Origin: Caulobacter radicis
GTDB lineage: Bacteria > Pseudomonadota > Alphaproteobacteria > Caulobacterales > Caulobacteraceae
Reading direction: 5' to 3'
NCBI RefSeq assembly: GCF_003094615.1
Contig: NZ_QDKO01000042.1
Span: forward strand, 83,814-147,813
Length of the DNA stretch: 64,000 nt
The notes below the pieces were generated by a model that saw only the letters and a list, made by a program, of their open reading frames with translations, was not told the DNA's origin and made no database searches. The position numbers and the translations under genes were made by a program. Shown piece by piece: positions 63,604-64,000 of this stretch. Position 1 is the stretch's first letter, and every line of letters begins with the position of its first letter.

Positions 63604-64000
63604 TCAGGCCTGGGCGGGATCGAGTTTGATGCGGCGGGTGCGGCCGTCTTCGAGCCGGATGGCGGTGTCGTGGAAGCGGGCCACGGCGGGGCGGTGGGCC
63701 ACCGAGATCAGGGCCGCGCCGGGCAGGTGTTCGGCCAGCAGGCCGTAGAGGCTGGCCTCGAGCTCCGGGTCGAGCGCGCTGGTGGCCTCGTCGACGAACA
63801 GGAAGTCGGGTGCGGCCAGGATGGCGCGGGCCGCGGCGATGCGCTGCTGTTCGCCAGGCGAAAGGGTGCGTGACCACGGCGCGAACTCGTGCAGGCGATC
63901 GGTCAGGCGCTCCAGGCCAAGCTGTCCCAGCAGATCGATGTAGGCCGCGTCAGCATGGGCGTCGGGCGGGTCGGGATAGGCCATGAGGCCCGCCAGGGTG
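63604..64000 (-). CDS. second SbmA/YddA-like ABC transporter, 3' part, cut by window edge
   Basis: The C-terminal 131 residues of a transporter ATPase domain, with LSPGEQQR, Walker B FLFVDEATSALD and the H-loop SVAHRP, running off the right edge. Over the visible part it differs from the cassette C transporter only at the extreme C-terminus (LDPAQA against LDPADGLAGA) and one Val/Ala change. The membrane domain cannot be seen. It implies a recent duplication or gene conversion. Confidence 0.88.
   Translation of the reverse strand, partial: TLAGLMAYPDPPDAHADAAYIDLLGQLGLERLTDRLHEFAPWSRTLSPGEQQRIAAARAILAAPDFLFVDEATSALDPELEASLYGLLAEHLPGAALISVAHRPAVARFHDTAIRLEDGRTRRIKLDPAQA
63619..64000. repeat. 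382-bp direct repeat, copy 2
   Basis: Partner of 61011-61392, offset 2608 bp, same orientation. It reaches the window edge, so its true length is unknown. Confidence 0.95.

Overview
The window is high-GC alphaproteobacterial DNA. The density of TonB-dependent receptors (five), the FecI/FecR pair, the chemotaxis genes and the general protein style suggest a Caulobacter-like member of the Caulobacterales; this is an inference from gene content, not a phylogenetic result. No tRNA, rRNA, CRISPR array or intact insertion sequence was seen.

Region 1 (233-9088, + strand): an OmpR-type two-component pair is followed by a STN-domain TonB-dependent receptor, a fused SbmA/BacA/YddA-like ABC transporter, a thioredoxin, a 291-residue protein I do not recognise, and an AraC-family regulator (cassette A). 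Region 2 (9100-10729) holds an Lrp/AsnC regulator and decayed sequence. Region 3 (10730-19979) is a polysaccharide-use locus: TonB receptor and large GH2 enzyme on the - strand, GH26 enzyme and AraC regulator on the + strand. Region 4 (20385-25824) is a chemotaxis island with two methyl-accepting proteins, CheW, a small protein and an XRE regulator, without CheA, CheY, CheR or CheB. Region 5 (26077-29346) has a CPBP protease, a frameshifted cupin gene, an AraC regulator and a small exported protein made of two tandem STN domains.

Region 6 (29767-45207) is a complete oxidative, non-phosphorylating L-fucose pathway: mutarotase, aldose dehydrogenase, lactonase, enolase-superfamily dehydratase, SDR dehydrogenase, FAH-family hydrolase and FMN lactate dehydrogenase, with an MFS transporter, a beta-helix glycosidase candidate, a TonB receptor and a GntR regulator. 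A 10-bp palindrome (TGAnATATCA) lies in front of every transcription unit of this region. A near match precedes the TonB receptor of region 3, so the two sugar loci may share a regulon.

Region 7 (45600-64000) carries two more versions of the region 1 cassette. Cassette B (45600-49409) has receptor, unknown protein and thioredoxin. Cassette C (56106-62780) has ABC transporter, thioredoxin, unknown protein, AraC and receptor, and is joined to ExbB/ExbD, TonB and FecI/FecR. A leucyl aminopeptidase lies between B and C. A second ABC transporter copy, nearly identical over the visible 382 bp, runs off the right edge. The threefold recurrence of receptor + thioredoxin + the same unknown protein, twice with a SbmA-like transporter and an AraC regulator, is the best candidate here for an undescribed system. 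My working hypothesis is uptake and reductive or proteolytic processing of a peptide-like or metal-chelating compound.
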